Positions 25,617-34,387 of a stretch of DNA of 64,000 nt are shown in pieces. The stretch lies in assembly GCF_000175215.2 (NCBI RefSeq), contig NC_014816.1:488501-552500 (forward strand). Direction: 5' to 3'. Origin of the DNA: Asticcacaulis excentricus CB 48 (GTDB lineage Bacteria; Pseudomonadota; Alphaproteobacteria; Caulobacterales; Caulobacteraceae). The translations under genes were made by a program, and so were the position numbers. Positions within the stretch are counted from its first letter, which is position 1, and each line of letters opens with the position of its first letter. The notes beneath the pieces were generated by a model. It did not search any database. It was not told where the DNA came from and was given only the letters and a program-made list of their open reading frames with translations.

Positions 25617-27290
25617 ATGATGCTCAAAAATCCCGCCAGCAAGTACCGCCCCTTCATCTTCCCCTTCGACATGTCCGACCGGACCTGGCCGTCAAAGACG
25701 ATCGAAAAGGCGCCGCGCTGGCTATCGACCGATCTGCGCGATGGCAATCAGGCGCTGGCCGATCCGATGGACGTCGAAAAGAAGATGCGCTTCTGGAAGA
25801 CGTTGATGCAGATCGGCGTCAAGGAGGTCGAGGTAGGCTTCCCTTCGGCGTCTCAGATCGAATTCGACTTTGTGCGCAAGCTGATCGAGGAAGATCATGT
25901 CCCCGACGATGTGACCATTCAGGTGCTGGTGCAGGCACGTGAGGACCTGATTTTGCGCACCTTTGAGTCGCTGAAAGGCGCGAAAAAGGCCTGTATCCAC
26001 TTCTACAATGCGACCTCACCCCTATTCCGCCGCGTGGTGTTCGGGCTGGAAAAGTCAGATGTGCTGGCTCTGGCGGTCAAGGCGGCGCAACTGATTAAGG
26101 ACTGCGCGGCGAAGCAGCCAGACACCGAATGGTCATTTGAATATTCGCCGGAAACCTTCTCGGCCACCGAGCCCGACTTTGCGGTCGAGGTGTGCGAGCG
26201 GGTGATGGATGTGTGGGAGGCCTCGCCCGAAAAGCCGGTCATTCTCAACCTGCCGGCCACGGTCGAGGTGTCGTCGCCCAACATCTATGCCGATCAGATC
26301 GAATGGTTTTGCCGTCAGCTGACGCGCCGCGCGTCGGCCATCATCTCGCTGCACCCTCATAACGACCGCGGCACGGGTATTGCGGCGGCGGAACTGGGGA
26401 TACTGGCCGGAGCCGACCGCATTGAAGGCTGCCTGTTCGGCAATGGCGAGCGCACGGGCAATGTCGATCTGGTGACCCTGGCGCTCAATCTCTATACGCA
26501 AGGGGTGAGCCCGGAGCTTGATTTTTCGGACATCCGTTCGGTGGTCAATACGGTCATCCACTGCAACAATATTCCCGTGCACCCGCGCCATCCCTATGCC
26601 GGCGAACTGGTCTTCACCGCCTTTTCCGGTTCGCACCAAGACGCCATCAAAAAGGGTTTTGCGGTGCACGAAACGCGCAATGACGGCGTGTGGGAAATGC
26701 CTTACCTGCCCATCGACCCGGCCGATTTGGGTGAAAGCTATGAGGCCGTCATCCGCGTCAATTCGCAGTCGGGCAAGGGCGGGATCGCCTGGATTCTGGA
26801 ACAGGACAAGGGGCTGAAACTTCCGCGTCGTCTTCAGGTCGATTTTTCGCGCAAGGTGCAGGAAATCGCCGATGCTACGGGTAAGGAGATGCAGGCCGCC
26901 GATATTTGGCACGCCTTTGAGGACGCCTACTACCTCAAAGGCACGCCGAAATATGAGCTGGTCGAATATATCGATTCCGGGGCGCGCCGGGCGGGCGTCG
27001 ATCGCCTGTTTGCCGGGCGCATCATCCATGACGGTCTCGAAACTCCGGTCACCGGGCGCGGCAATGGCCTGATGGCCGCCGCCGTCGATGCGCTCAATGC
27101 CGCCTATGCGCTGGGGATCGAGGTGCTCGACTATCACGAACACGCACTGAGCCGGGGGACGGACGCTAAGGCCGTGGCCTATGTCGAATGCCGCACCGCC
27201 GATGATCGTAAGGTCTTCGGCGTCGGCATGGACGTTGATAGCGCTACGGCCTCGGTCAAGGCTATTTTATCGGCGGCAAATGCGTTGTAG
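25617..27290 (+). CDS. leuA: 2-isopropylmalate synthase (LeuA type 2)
   Basis: Protein of 557 residues, first committed step of leucine synthesis: acetyl-CoA plus 2-oxoisovalerate to 2-isopropylmalate. The catalytic TIM barrel starts with LSTDLRDGNQALADPM (metal-binding Asp) and has VEVGFPSASQIEFDF and the HPHNDRGTG metal-binding His pair. The C-terminal part has the LeuA allosteric regulatory domain. The N-terminal PASKYRPF segment identifies the fungal-like, long type. The start is ATG at 25617 or 25620. It is 87 bases after the helicase stop and a repeat-like gap separates it from the next gene. Confidence 0.95.
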   Translation: MMLKNPASKYRPFIFPFDMSDRTWPSKTIEKAPRWLSTDLRDGNQALADPMDVEKKMRFWKTLMQIGVKEVEVGFPSASQIEFDFVRKLIEEDHVPDDVTIQVLVQAREDLILRTFESLKGAKKACIHFYNATSPLFRRVVFGLEKSDVLALAVKAAQLIKDCAAKQPDTEWSFEYSPETFSATEPDFAVEVCERVMDVWEASPEKPVILNLPATVEVSSPNIYADQIEWFCRQLTRRASAIISLHPHNDRGTGIAAAELGILAGADRIEGCLFGNGERTGNVDLVTLALNLYTQGVSPELDFSDIRSVVNTVIHCNNIPVHPRHPYAGELVFTAFSGSHQDAIKKGFAVHETRNDGVWEMPYLPIDPADLGESYEAVIRVNSQSGKGGIAWILEQDKGLKLPRRLQVDFSRKVQEIADATGKEMQAADIWHAFEDAYYLKGTPKYELVEYIDSGARRAGVDRLFAGRIIHDGLETPVTGRGNGLMAAAVDALNAAYALGIEVLDYHEHALSRGTDAKAVAYVECRTADDRKVFGVGMDVDSATASVKAILSAANAL

Positions 27291-27355
27291 GGTGAGGTAA
27301 CGACCCCTCACCCCGCCCTTTCCCCGTAGGGAGAGGGGGTTGCCTGGAGCCCTGA

Positions 27356-28405
27356 ATGACCGACGTCCCCGCGCTCACCCCTCCCCCCAAAAAACACTCG
27401 CGGCTGGGTCTGTTCCTGCCCATCGGGCTGTTTCTGATCGGGGCGCTGCTATGGAGCGGCTACTGGTTTTACACGGCGCATCAGATCGAAACGCGGCTGG
27501 CCGAACAGGTGAAAACCCTGACGTCAAAAGGCTATCAGGTCGCCCATTCCCCGTTCAGGGTGGAGGGCTACCCCTTCCGGATGTTCCTTCAATTGAAAGA
27601 CGTGCGGCTGATCGCGCCCAATGGCAAGGGACTGGCCGTTCCGGCGCTGGAGGCCGAGGCCTCGGCCTTTGCGCTCGACAATTGGATGTTTGTCGCCACC
27701 AAGGGCCTAACGCTCTATCGTGGACAGGGGGCGGATCAGAGCGATCTGGGGCAGGTCGCCGTCACCGGTGACGCCCTGCGCGTCAGCGTGTCGGGCTGGA
27801 CGCAACCCTTACAGACCATCGGCCTTGAGGGTCTGAACGCCACCTTTACGCCGTCTAAGCCTGAACATCCTTTCGTCCTGCAAAGCGCCCAGCGCCTTGA
27901 AGGCCGCGTGACGCCGACAAAGGACGGGGTGGATACGGTCGATTTCATCTGGCGTGCGTCGGGTGCTCAGGCGCATCCGCAGAGCTTGCTGGGGCGACTG
28001 GGTCAGGGGCAGAATTTTGACATGGCCTTTCAGGGTCAGATGGCGCAGGCCTCCAAATTTCGCGGTGATCTGAATGGCTGGCGCGAGGCCGGCGGGGCCG
28101 TGCGTCAGGTGCAGGCCTCGCTGCATGTGGGCGAGCTTGAGGTGTTTGGCCGCTCTGAGGCCCTGCTGCTCGACCCGAATTTAGCGCTCAGCGGACCTTT
28201 GGGGCTGGAGGTCAAGGGCACGGGTGACCCGTTTGCCTTTCTGCTTGGGGCGGGGCTGATCTCGGCAGAATACGAACCGCTGGCGCGCGCCTTTGTCGGC
28301 ACAAAAATGACGGCGGATAAGCCGGTGAAGCTCGACTTTGTTTTCCGTGAGGGCGGGGCCTATGTGGGGCCGCTGCGGGTGGCGGCGGCACCAGTTATTC
28401 GCTAG
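27356..28405 (+). CDS. DUF2125-family membrane-anchored protein
   Basis: Protein of 349 residues. A cytoplasmic N-terminal tail (TPPPKKHSR) precedes a membrane helix (about 18-38, LFLPIGLFLIGALLWSGYWF), and the rest is a long beta-rich extracytoplasmic domain with the conserved SPFRVEGYPFRMFL motif near residue 63. This is the pattern of DUF2125, which has no established function and may resemble AsmA-like envelope proteins (inference). The gap upstream holds GC-rich repeat-like sequence (27301-27340). Confidence 0.85.
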   Translation: MTDVPALTPPPKKHSRLGLFLPIGLFLIGALLWSGYWFYTAHQIETRLAEQVKTLTSKGYQVAHSPFRVEGYPFRMFLQLKDVRLIAPNGKGLAVPALEAEASAFALDNWMFVATKGLTLYRGQGADQSDLGQVAVTGDALRVSVSGWTQPLQTIGLEGLNATFTPSKPEHPFVLQSAQRLEGRVTPTKDGVDTVDFIWRASGAQAHPQSLLGRLGQGQNFDMAFQGQMAQASKFRGDLNGWREAGGAVRQVQASLHVGELEVFGRSEALLLDPNLALSGPLGLEVKGTGDPFAFLLGAGLISAEYEPLARAFVGTKMTADKPVKLDFVFREGGAYVGPLRVAAAPVIR

Positions 28406-28552
28406 ATGCGCTATCTATATTGTAAAATCCGGCGTTTTGTACTGTAATTGGCAGAGCTACACTTTGGTATCTTTGGAAACCAAGGGGGTGGCTGTGTATA
28501 GTTTTAAAAAGACCCCACCGGCGATGCCGCCACCGGGTCACGGAGACCGAGC

Positions 28553-29386
28553 TTGGCCCTCAATGCCCGCGCGCAGACCCCACCGTCGCCCCTGTCGCTG
28601 AGTGAATTGCGACTGCGGATCGACGCGATTGATGCCGAGCTTCTTCGTCTGGTCGATGAGCGCTCGGCGCTGGCGGGTGACATTGCGGCGGCCAAGGCGC
28701 GTGAGGGCGGTGACGCCAATGCCTGCCTGCTGCGCCCTGACCGCGAAGCCATGCTGCTGCGCAAGCTGACGGGTAAGCCGCGCGTAGCCGCTTCGGATGC
28801 GGCCGTGGTCGCCATCTGGCGTGAACTGATCTCGGAATCGCTACGCATTCAAGGTGAAGGTCAGGGTGGTCTTCACCTTGATTTTTGGGCGGGTGACGCT
28901 TCGGGGCAACTGGTCAAATGGAGTCGCGAACGTTTCGGGGCCGCCCCCTCTGAGGGCGGTCTGGCCGAGCCGGTGCAGGTCATCGCCGCGGCCCGTGATC
29001 CCCGCCACATCGGTATCCTGAGCCTCGATCCGCGCGCCGGCGCGTGGTGGGCGCGGCTTCTGGCCGAGCCGCAGGTGCGGGTGATCTGCGCCCTGCCGGA
29101 ACGCACGCCAGAACGCCCAAAGGGCTTTGCCATCGCCGCTCTGAAACCCGAGCCGACCGGTGATGATGTTAGCTATTGGGTGAGCGACAGCCGCCTGTCC
29201 GAAGCCGCGCTGACCGAGCTTCTCGGGCAACGCGGTCTGGCTGCCGAATGGCTGTGCTCAACCGGTGGGATGAAGCTTTTTGGCTTGTCCGGTTTTGTGC
29301 AGGAAGATGACAGCCGCCTCGACTCCAAGGCCGAAAAGGCGCTGGGGTCTTTGTCCGGCGTGATCGGGTCCTCGCCGCGGATTTGA
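28553..29386 (+). CDS. AroQ-type chorismate mutase with C-terminal extension
   Basis: Protein of 277 residues. The N-terminal third is an AroQ helical domain (LRLRIDAIDAELLRLVDERS, then LRPDREAMLLRKL and IWRELISESLRIQ), which converts chorismate to prephenate. The remaining about 170 residues contain no recognised prephenate dehydratase or dehydrogenase signature, but the ending (FGLSGFVQEDD) is conserved-looking. The start is TTG at 28553, with a weak CGGAG upstream; no in-frame ATG lies near. The hisC-type aminotransferase 76 bases downstream suggests an aromatic or histidine amino-acid unit. Confidence 0.82.
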   Translation: MALNARAQTPPSPLSLSELRLRIDAIDAELLRLVDERSALAGDIAAAKAREGGDANACLLRPDREAMLLRKLTGKPRVAASDAAVVAIWRELISESLRIQGEGQGGLHLDFWAGDASGQLVKWSRERFGAAPSEGGLAEPVQVIAAARDPRHIGILSLDPRAGAWWARLLAEPQVRVICALPERTPERPKGFAIAALKPEPTGDDVSYWVSDSRLSEAALTELLGQRGLAAEWLCSTGGMKLFGLSGFVQEDDSRLDSKAEKALGSLSGVIGSSPRI

Positions 29387-29462
29387 TTCCTCTCATTGAA
29401 CCTGCTGCCGCGTGGTGCTAACCAGCACCCAGTAAATATTCGCACGCGCAGGAACATCCCCG

Positions 29463-30566
29463 ATGGATACCGTTTCGCCCCCCGTTTCCCAGCCTGAACC
29501 CAAGTCCGGTATCTGGGAGATTGCCGCCTATGTCGGGGGCAAGTCGAAGATCGAGGGCGTGGCCGAACCGACCAAGCTATCGTCCAATGAAAATGCGCTG
29601 GGCAGTTCGCTTAAGGCCATCGAGGCCTTCGAAGCCGCCCGTGCCAAGCTGTTTCGCTATCCCGACGGTCACGCCGCCCCGCTGCGCGAGGCCGTCGCTG
29701 CCTATCACGGCCTTGAGCCGGAACGCCTGATCTTTGGCAACGGCTCTGACGAGGTATTCGGCGTGCTCAATCAGGCTTGGCTTGAGGCCGGGGACAATAT
29801 CGTGACCGGTGAGCACGGCTTTCTTGCGTATCGCATCAGCGCCGAAGCCTGTCAGGCCGAGGTGCGTCTGGCCCCCGAACCCGCTCAGCGCGTCGAAATC
29901 GAGCGCCTTTTGGAGCTGGTCGATGCGCGCACCAAGATCGTCTATATCTCCAACCCGGCCAATCCGACCGGCACCTGGAACACACCGGAAGAGATCGCTG
30001 ACCTGCGCAGCCGTCTGGCCCCGCACATCCTGCTGGTCATCGACGAAGCCTATGCGGAGTTTGCCGACGAACCGACCTATCAAAGCGCCTTTGCGCTGGC
30101 GCGCAATTGCGACAATATGATCGTCACGCGCACCTTCTCGAAGATCCACGGACTGGCCGGGTTGCGCGTCGGATTCGGCTATGCCCCAGTGCGGGTGATC
30201 GAGGCGCTCGATCGCATCCGTATGCCGTTCAATATCAACCTCCCGGCTCAATACGCCGCCATCGCCTCTCTGGCCGATCAGGCGCATCTGGACGCGTCGC
30301 GCGCGCAGGTGCTGCAATGGCGGCCGCGCTTCTATCAGGCGGTGCGGGCGCTGGGCTACCGCGTTGATGTGAGTCAGGGCAACTTCGTCCTGATCCACTT
30401 CGCCGACGAAGCGCAGGCCGTACGCGCCAATGAGCACCTGATGCAAAAAGGCTTTATCGTGCGTCATGTCGCCAATTATGGTCTACCGCACTGCCTGCGC
30501 GTGACCATTGGCAAGGATTACGAAAACGAAGGCTTCCTCGCTGCGCTAGGCGCGTTTGCCGGTTAA
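29463..30566 (+). CDS. hisC: Histidinol-phosphate (aromatic) aminotransferase
   Basis: PLP-dependent class I aminotransferase of 367 residues. Visible motifs are LSSNENALGSS, GNGSDEVF, VYISNPANPTGTWN, LVIDEAYAEF and the PLP lysine in TRTFSKIHGLAGLR near residue 226. HisC enzymes also act on phenylpyruvate and hydroxyphenylpyruvate. Because it follows chorismate mutase, it may serve phenylalanine and tyrosine synthesis as well as histidine. The cyclohexadienyl dehydrogenase gene that often follows such a hisC is not here. Confidence 0.92.
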   Translation: MDTVSPPVSQPEPKSGIWEIAAYVGGKSKIEGVAEPTKLSSNENALGSSLKAIEAFEAARAKLFRYPDGHAAPLREAVAAYHGLEPERLIFGNGSDEVFGVLNQAWLEAGDNIVTGEHGFLAYRISAEACQAEVRLAPEPAQRVEIERLLELVDARTKIVYISNPANPTGTWNTPEEIADLRSRLAPHILLVIDEAYAEFADEPTYQSAFALARNCDNMIVTRTFSKIHGLAGLRVGFGYAPVRVIEALDRIRMPFNINLPAQYAAIASLADQAHLDASRAQVLQWRPRFYQAVRALGYRVDVSQGNFVLIHFADEAQAVRANEHLMQKGFIVRHVANYGLPHCLRVTIGKDYENEGFLAALGAFAG

Positions 30567-30650
30567 CTGGTGCGACAAATAATCGCTTTTGGCGACAGAG
30601 GGCGCTGAACTATAGTCACTGTTTCGCTCATTCTGTGATATCGTTTGCCT

Positions 30651-31754
30651 ATGCCTGATCAGTCCTCCCCGCCCATCGCCAAAGAACGTCTTGTCTTCGG
30701 ACAGGGCTTCCTCCGCGACGCCTGGTATTTTGCGGCGCTGGCGCACGATCTGAAGCCCGGTAAGCTGCAACGGTATGAGATTTTAGGGGAGCCGGTGCTG
30801 CTGGCGCGCGACACGCAGGGTAAGGCCTATGCGATGCGCGACATCTGTCCACACCGCGCCGCGCCCTTGTCCGCCGGCAAAATGATCCCTGACCCCAAGA
30901 CCGGTCAGCCGGTGGTCCAGTGCCCCTATCACGGCTGGACGTTTGGCACTCATGGCGGCTGCACCGCTGTGCCTTCCCTGACCGCGGATCAGCCGATGGA
31001 CGTCGAGCGCATTCGGGTGCGATCCTATGCGGTTAAGGAGCAACAGGGCATCGTCTGGATCTACATGACCGCCGATGCGCGCCGCCCGGCTGAGCCCGAC
31101 CACGAGCCGCCTATGCTGCCGGGTGTGGTCGGTGGCAAACCCATTATCGTTGAGAGCATGGATTTCGATAGCCACATCGACCACGCGGTCGTGGGGCTGA
31201 TGGACCCGGCGCACGGCCCCTATGTCCATCAGCAATGGTGGTGGCGCTCCTCTAAGAAGCAGCTTGAAAAAGCCAAGGCTTTTGAGCCGCGTGAGTTCGG
31301 CTTTGCGATGGTGCGCCACGCGCCGTCGAAAAATTCGCGCGCCTATCGTATTCTGGGTGGGGCCCCGGCAACCGAGATCACCTTCCGCCTGCCGGGCGTG
31401 CGCTATGAGCATATCGAGATTGGGGAGCGGCAGATTTTGGGCCTCACCTGTCTGACGCCGGTGCACGCCACAAGGACGCGCATCACGCAGATATTCTGGT
31501 CCGATCACGCCATTTTCCGCGCCATTGCGCCGATCTTCAAATTCGGTACTAGAGCTTTCCTCAAGCAGGACGGCGACATGGTCAATCTGCAAAACGAAGG
31601 GCTGAGATACGATCCATCACTCCTGTGGATCGACGACGCGGACACACAGGCCAAGTGGTACCAGCAGCTCAAGAGGGAGTGGATGGCGCACCGCTCCGAA
31701 GAACGCCCCTTCGCCAACCCGCTGAAACCGGCCACGCTCAAATGGACCAGTTGA
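30651..31754 (+). CDS. Rieske non-heme iron oxygenase, alpha-subunit type
   Basis: Protein of 367 residues. The N-terminal Rieske domain has CPHRAAPL near residue 66 and CPYHGWTFG near residue 90, the 2Fe-2S ligands. The catalytic mononuclear iron site matches D-x2-H-x4-H in DPAHGPYVH near 185-193. It would hydroxylate or demethylate an aromatic or similar substrate with a separate reductase; no reductase gene is adjacent. The start ATG at 30651 is followed by DQSSPPIAKERLVF. The substrate cannot be told from the sequence. Confidence 0.9.
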   Translation: MPDQSSPPIAKERLVFGQGFLRDAWYFAALAHDLKPGKLQRYEILGEPVLLARDTQGKAYAMRDICPHRAAPLSAGKMIPDPKTGQPVVQCPYHGWTFGTHGGCTAVPSLTADQPMDVERIRVRSYAVKEQQGIVWIYMTADARRPAEPDHEPPMLPGVVGGKPIIVESMDFDSHIDHAVVGLMDPAHGPYVHQQWWWRSSKKQLEKAKAFEPREFGFAMVRHAPSKNSRAYRILGGAPATEITFRLPGVRYEHIEIGERQILGLTCLTPVHATRTRITQIFWSDHAIFRAIAPIFKFGTRAFLKQDGDMVNLQNEGLRYDPSLLWIDDADTQAKWYQQLKREWMAHRSEERPFANPLKPATLKWTS

Positions 31755-31775
31755 TCAGCCGCAGCGCCAGAAATG

Positions 31776-31810
31776 AAAAAGCCGCCGGAGATATACTCCG
31801 GCGGCTTTTT
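31776..31810. terminator. Bidirectional intrinsic terminator
   Basis: AAAAAGCCGCCGGAG (31776-31790) pairs perfectly with CTCCGGCGGCTTTTT (31796-31810) around ATATA. It separates the convergent Rieske oxygenase and TetR genes. Confidence 0.95.
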
Positions 31811-31830
31811 CATGGGAGGTGAGAGTTGGC

Positions 31831-32511
31831 CTACGCCGCCTTCAGGCCGGACACGATGAGTTCGATCTGAAAACGCAGACGCTCGCCCATGGAGACAAAG
31901 GTCTGACCGTCGCGATGGGCGCGGCGCAGATTGGCAAAGGTGAGGTCTTCGATGATCTCGGCGCCATGTTCGATGTCGGCCTTGGCCGGCAGTTCCTTTT
32001 CGCTCTGGGCGTGACGCAGAGTCTCCAGGATCACCTGACGTGTCATGTCAGTGAGGCTGGCGATATCGGCCAGACCGGCGTTGGCTTCGGCGTCGGTGGT
32101 TTGACCGCTCCAGTTCATCACGAAGGCCGACAGGATCAGGCGCGCATTGCCCTCTGCCGCTTCATAGGCCGCCATAAGCTGATGGTGCAGACGGTCGGCC
32201 AGCGGGCGCGTGGTATCGTGCGCGTCGATGGCTGAGGTAATGACGCGCGCGGTTTCTTCTTCGACGACTTTCACGAAGATCTCGTTCTTGTCAGCGAAGT
32301 TGGCGAAAACGGCACCTGTGGAGAGACCGGCTTCACGCGCGATGTCGCGTAAGGTGGCTGCCTCATAGCCGCGCTCCCGGAACAGAGCTTTGGCGGAGGC
32401 CAGGATTTTGAGACGGTTCAGTTCCTTGGAGCGCGCGCGCGCGCCCAGGGGGAGTGCCGTCTCTTCCTGAGTGAGTTTGTCTTTCAGTTCATACGCCTGA
32501 TACATGTTCAT
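31831..32511 (-). CDS. TetR-family transcriptional regulator
   Basis: Protein of 226 residues. An N-terminal extension of about 28 residues precedes the helix-turn-helix domain (KILASAKALFRERGYEAATL, then DIAREAGLSTGAVFANF). The C-terminal helical domain should bind a ligand, unknown. The start may be either of two Met codons (MNM). It lies next to a rightward HIG1-like gene, with a 431-base gap that carries a GAATGA/TCATTC palindrome, a likely operator for it or another TetR-type protein. The target genes are not known. Confidence 0.9.
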   Translation of the reverse strand: MNMYQAYELKDKLTQEETALPLGARARSKELNRLKILASAKALFRERGYEAATLRDIAREAGLSTGAVFANFADKNEIFVKVVEEETARVITSAIDAHDTTRPLADRLHHQLMAAYEAAEGNARLILSAFVMNWSGQTTDAEANAGLADIASLTDMTRQVILETLRHAQSEKELPAKADIEHGAEIIEDLTFANLRRAHRDGQTFVSMGERLRFQIELIVSGLKAA

Positions 32512-32942
32512 TTATCGAGCTGTGTTGAGGGCGGTGCGGGCCGCCGGATGGAACCTATACCCATAAATGGGTTGGGGTTTTAGGGAATTCAATAGGTTAC
32601 GCGGTTTAATGCCTATCGGGTCTTTAGGGCAAGCCCCAAAGGGCGTTAACCTAGGGAATTCGGTGAGAAACGCGTACCACACCCATTGGGGTGAAGTCTG
32701 ATGCATCTATAACGAGAATGATCGTTCATTCCGTCGTATACAGAACTTCATTACGCCGAAAAACAGGCAAAAAATAGACCTGACCTCTAAAAAAGTGTAA
32801 TCCTATAACATGAAGTGGCCCGTCCGGAGAATTCCCTCGGTGCATTGTTTTAGACAACACGCATCGCGGTCTGGATTTTTCGGCGTTAACATGGTTCAAA
32901 AAGACCGGCTATTCTCAAAGCCTGTTGCTGAGTGAGACCGCG
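32512..32942. other. Long intergenic region with operator-like sequences
   Basis: There is no credible gene. TAGGGAATTC occurs twice (32581-32590 and 32652-32661) and its complement GAATTCCCT once (32829-32837). A palindrome is at 32716-32731. The region is less GC-rich than its neighbours and lies between divergent genes, so it most likely holds their promoters. Confidence 0.5.
32716..32731. promoter_or_regulatory. Palindromic operator candidate GAATGA-N4-TCATTC
   Basis: GAATGA (32716-32721) and TCATTC (32726-32731) form a perfect inverted repeat around TCGT. This layout is common for TetR-type operators. It is 205 bases upstream of the tetR start and 212 bases upstream of the HIG1-like start. 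Confidence 0.55.
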
Positions 32943-33143
32943 ATGAGCACCTTTCTTCTGATTGCCGCCTTGCTGGCGATGTTTGCGGTCCTTGTTGTAC
33001 TGGGCATAGGCGTGTTCAGCCTCTATCGCGGCGGCAAGTTTGGCGAGCGCTGGTCAAACAAGCTGATGCAGTGGCGCGTCATGCTCCAGGCCGTAGCCAT
33101 CGGCCTTCTGTGTCTGCTGGCCTGGTGGAAGGCGGGGCACTGA
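32943..33143 (+). CDS. HIG1-like twin-transmembrane small protein
   Basis: Protein of 66 residues with two membrane helices (about 4-26 and 46-62) separated by the motif YRGGKFGERWSNKLMQWRV. This FGER/SNKLM(R)WRV loop is typical of the HIG1 domain, found in respiratory-complex accessory proteins of alphaproteobacteria and mitochondria. The start at 32943 has only a weak SD. It is seven bases upstream of the cobalamin adenosyltransferase gene and probably cotranscribed. Confidence 0.8.
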   Translation: MSTFLLIAALLAMFAVLVVLGIGVFSLYRGGKFGERWSNKLMQWRVMLQAVAIGLLCLLAWWKAGH

Positions 33144-33150
33144 GCCTTCT

Positions 33151-33720
33151 ATGGTTAAGCTCAACAGGATTTACACGCGGACCGGCGATGACGGAACAAC
33201 CGGTCTGGGCGACGGGGCACGGCGGCTGAAGACCGATGTGCGAGTCGTAGCCATGGGCAGCGTCGATGAGGCCAATGCGGCGCTGGGCGTGGCGCGGCTG
33301 TTTGCGGAAGGCGCTGTCGATGCGCTTTTGGCGCAGGTGCAGAACGATCTGTTCGATCTGGGGGCCGATCTGGCCGTGCCCGATGACGGTCAGCCTAAAA
33401 GCTGGACGCCGCTGCGATTGGATGCGCGGCGCGTGGAGGCGCTGGAACAGGCGATAGATCTCTATAATGGCGAGATGGAGCCCCTCAGTTCCTTTATCCT
33501 GCCCGCCGGCTCGCCTTTGAGCGCGCATCTGCATCTGGCCCGGACCATTGCGCGGCGGGCCGAGCGCGATTGCGTGGCGCTGACGCAGGTGGCCCATGAG
33601 GTGGTAAGCCCACCGGTTACGACCTATCTCAACCGGTTGTCGGACTTGCTGTTCGTCCTGGCGCGCCACGCCAATGATCAGGGCCGCGCCGATGTTTTGT
33701 GGGTGCCCGGTAAGGTTTAA
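33151..33720 (+). CDS. Cob(I)alamin adenosyltransferase (PduO type)
   Basis: Protein of 189 residues that adenosylates cob(I)alamin to make coenzyme B12. The ATP-binding N-terminal motif YTRTGDDGTTGLGDGARRLK is followed by SVDEANAALG, FDLGADLAVP, and the C-terminal YLNRLSDLLFVLAR. These are all PduO-type signatures. It is placed after a HIG1-like gene, an arrangement seen in other alphaproteobacteria. No other cobalamin genes are in the window. Confidence 0.93.
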   Translation: MVKLNRIYTRTGDDGTTGLGDGARRLKTDVRVVAMGSVDEANAALGVARLFAEGAVDALLAQVQNDLFDLGADLAVPDDGQPKSWTPLRLDARRVEALEQAIDLYNGEMEPLSSFILPAGSPLSAHLHLARTIARRAERDCVALTQVAHEVVSPPVTTYLNRLSDLLFVLARHANDQGRADVLWVPGKV

Positions 33721-33789
33721 GGGGTTTGTACCTTATCCCCACGGGCGAAAATGCGGACGGTATGGGGCTCTTGAAAACGCGCTCTCTCG

Positions 33790-33825
33790 AGATTGTCTCA
33801 TATGTGTCCGCCACATGAGAAATCT
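33790..33825. repeat. Imperfect inverted repeat, copy 2 of 2
   Basis: AGATTGTCTCAT (33790-33801) is identical to the left arm at 611-622, and ATGAGAAATCT (33815-33825) is the right arm with one base missing. The centre TGT-x-T-x-CGC is partly shared too. It lies downstream of the adenosyltransferase gene. Confidence 0.6.
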
Positions 33826-33866
33826 TTGAAAAGCATACCAAGAGCTATTTTCAATGACCCTTGGTG

Positions 33867-34196
33867 TTACCTGGATGCGGCCGAAGCGCTGGCCGATGCC
33901 GACGAAACTTCGGGCTGATCTACCGGTTTGGGTGAACCGTTAGACGCCCCTTTAGCGTCTTCGGTGGGCCACAGAATCTTTTGCGGCTCGCCTGGCTTAC
34001 GTTTGGTCAAAATCGGTAGATAGACCGGCGTTTTGCACGCGCGGTACTTGTCCGACCACCAGCCGCCATTCGCCTCACACTTGCGTCGGGGCATCTCGTA
34101 AAGCCCGCCGTAAACCAGGATGCCGATACTGGCCACTATGAAGACCCCCAGCGCGATTAACTTGACGCGAAGGATAAGATTTTTGTCGCTTTTCAT
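33867..34196 (-). CDS. Hypothetical membrane-anchored protein with Cys pair
   Basis: Protein of 109 residues with one N-terminal membrane helix (about 9-30, LRVKLIALGVFIVASIGILV) and a short outer segment that has two cysteines (RRKCEANGGWWSDKYRACKT). The tail is Ser/Ala-rich. The ribosome site is weak. I do not recognise the family. Its frame has normal codon use for the neighbourhood, so I think it is real. Confidence 0.6.
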   Translation of the reverse strand: MKSDKNLILRVKLIALGVFIVASIGILVYGGLYEMPRRKCEANGGWWSDKYRACKTPVYLPILTKRKPGEPQKILWPTEDAKGASNGSPKPVDQPEVSSASASASAASR

Positions 34197-34387
34197 AAGG
34201 GGAGCACCATCCGTTGAGTGCCCGTTTCCATGCCTTCAAACCGCGCTTCAGGCAAGCGAAATGGTTACCGCTGAGATCGGAAAGCCAATAAAATGCGCGG
34301 GTTTCCGCCACGACACCGATTGACTTTGAGGGTCAGCGGCGTCAGTAAACGTCATCGAATTATAGCTTGCTGCGAGGAAAGCTCACC

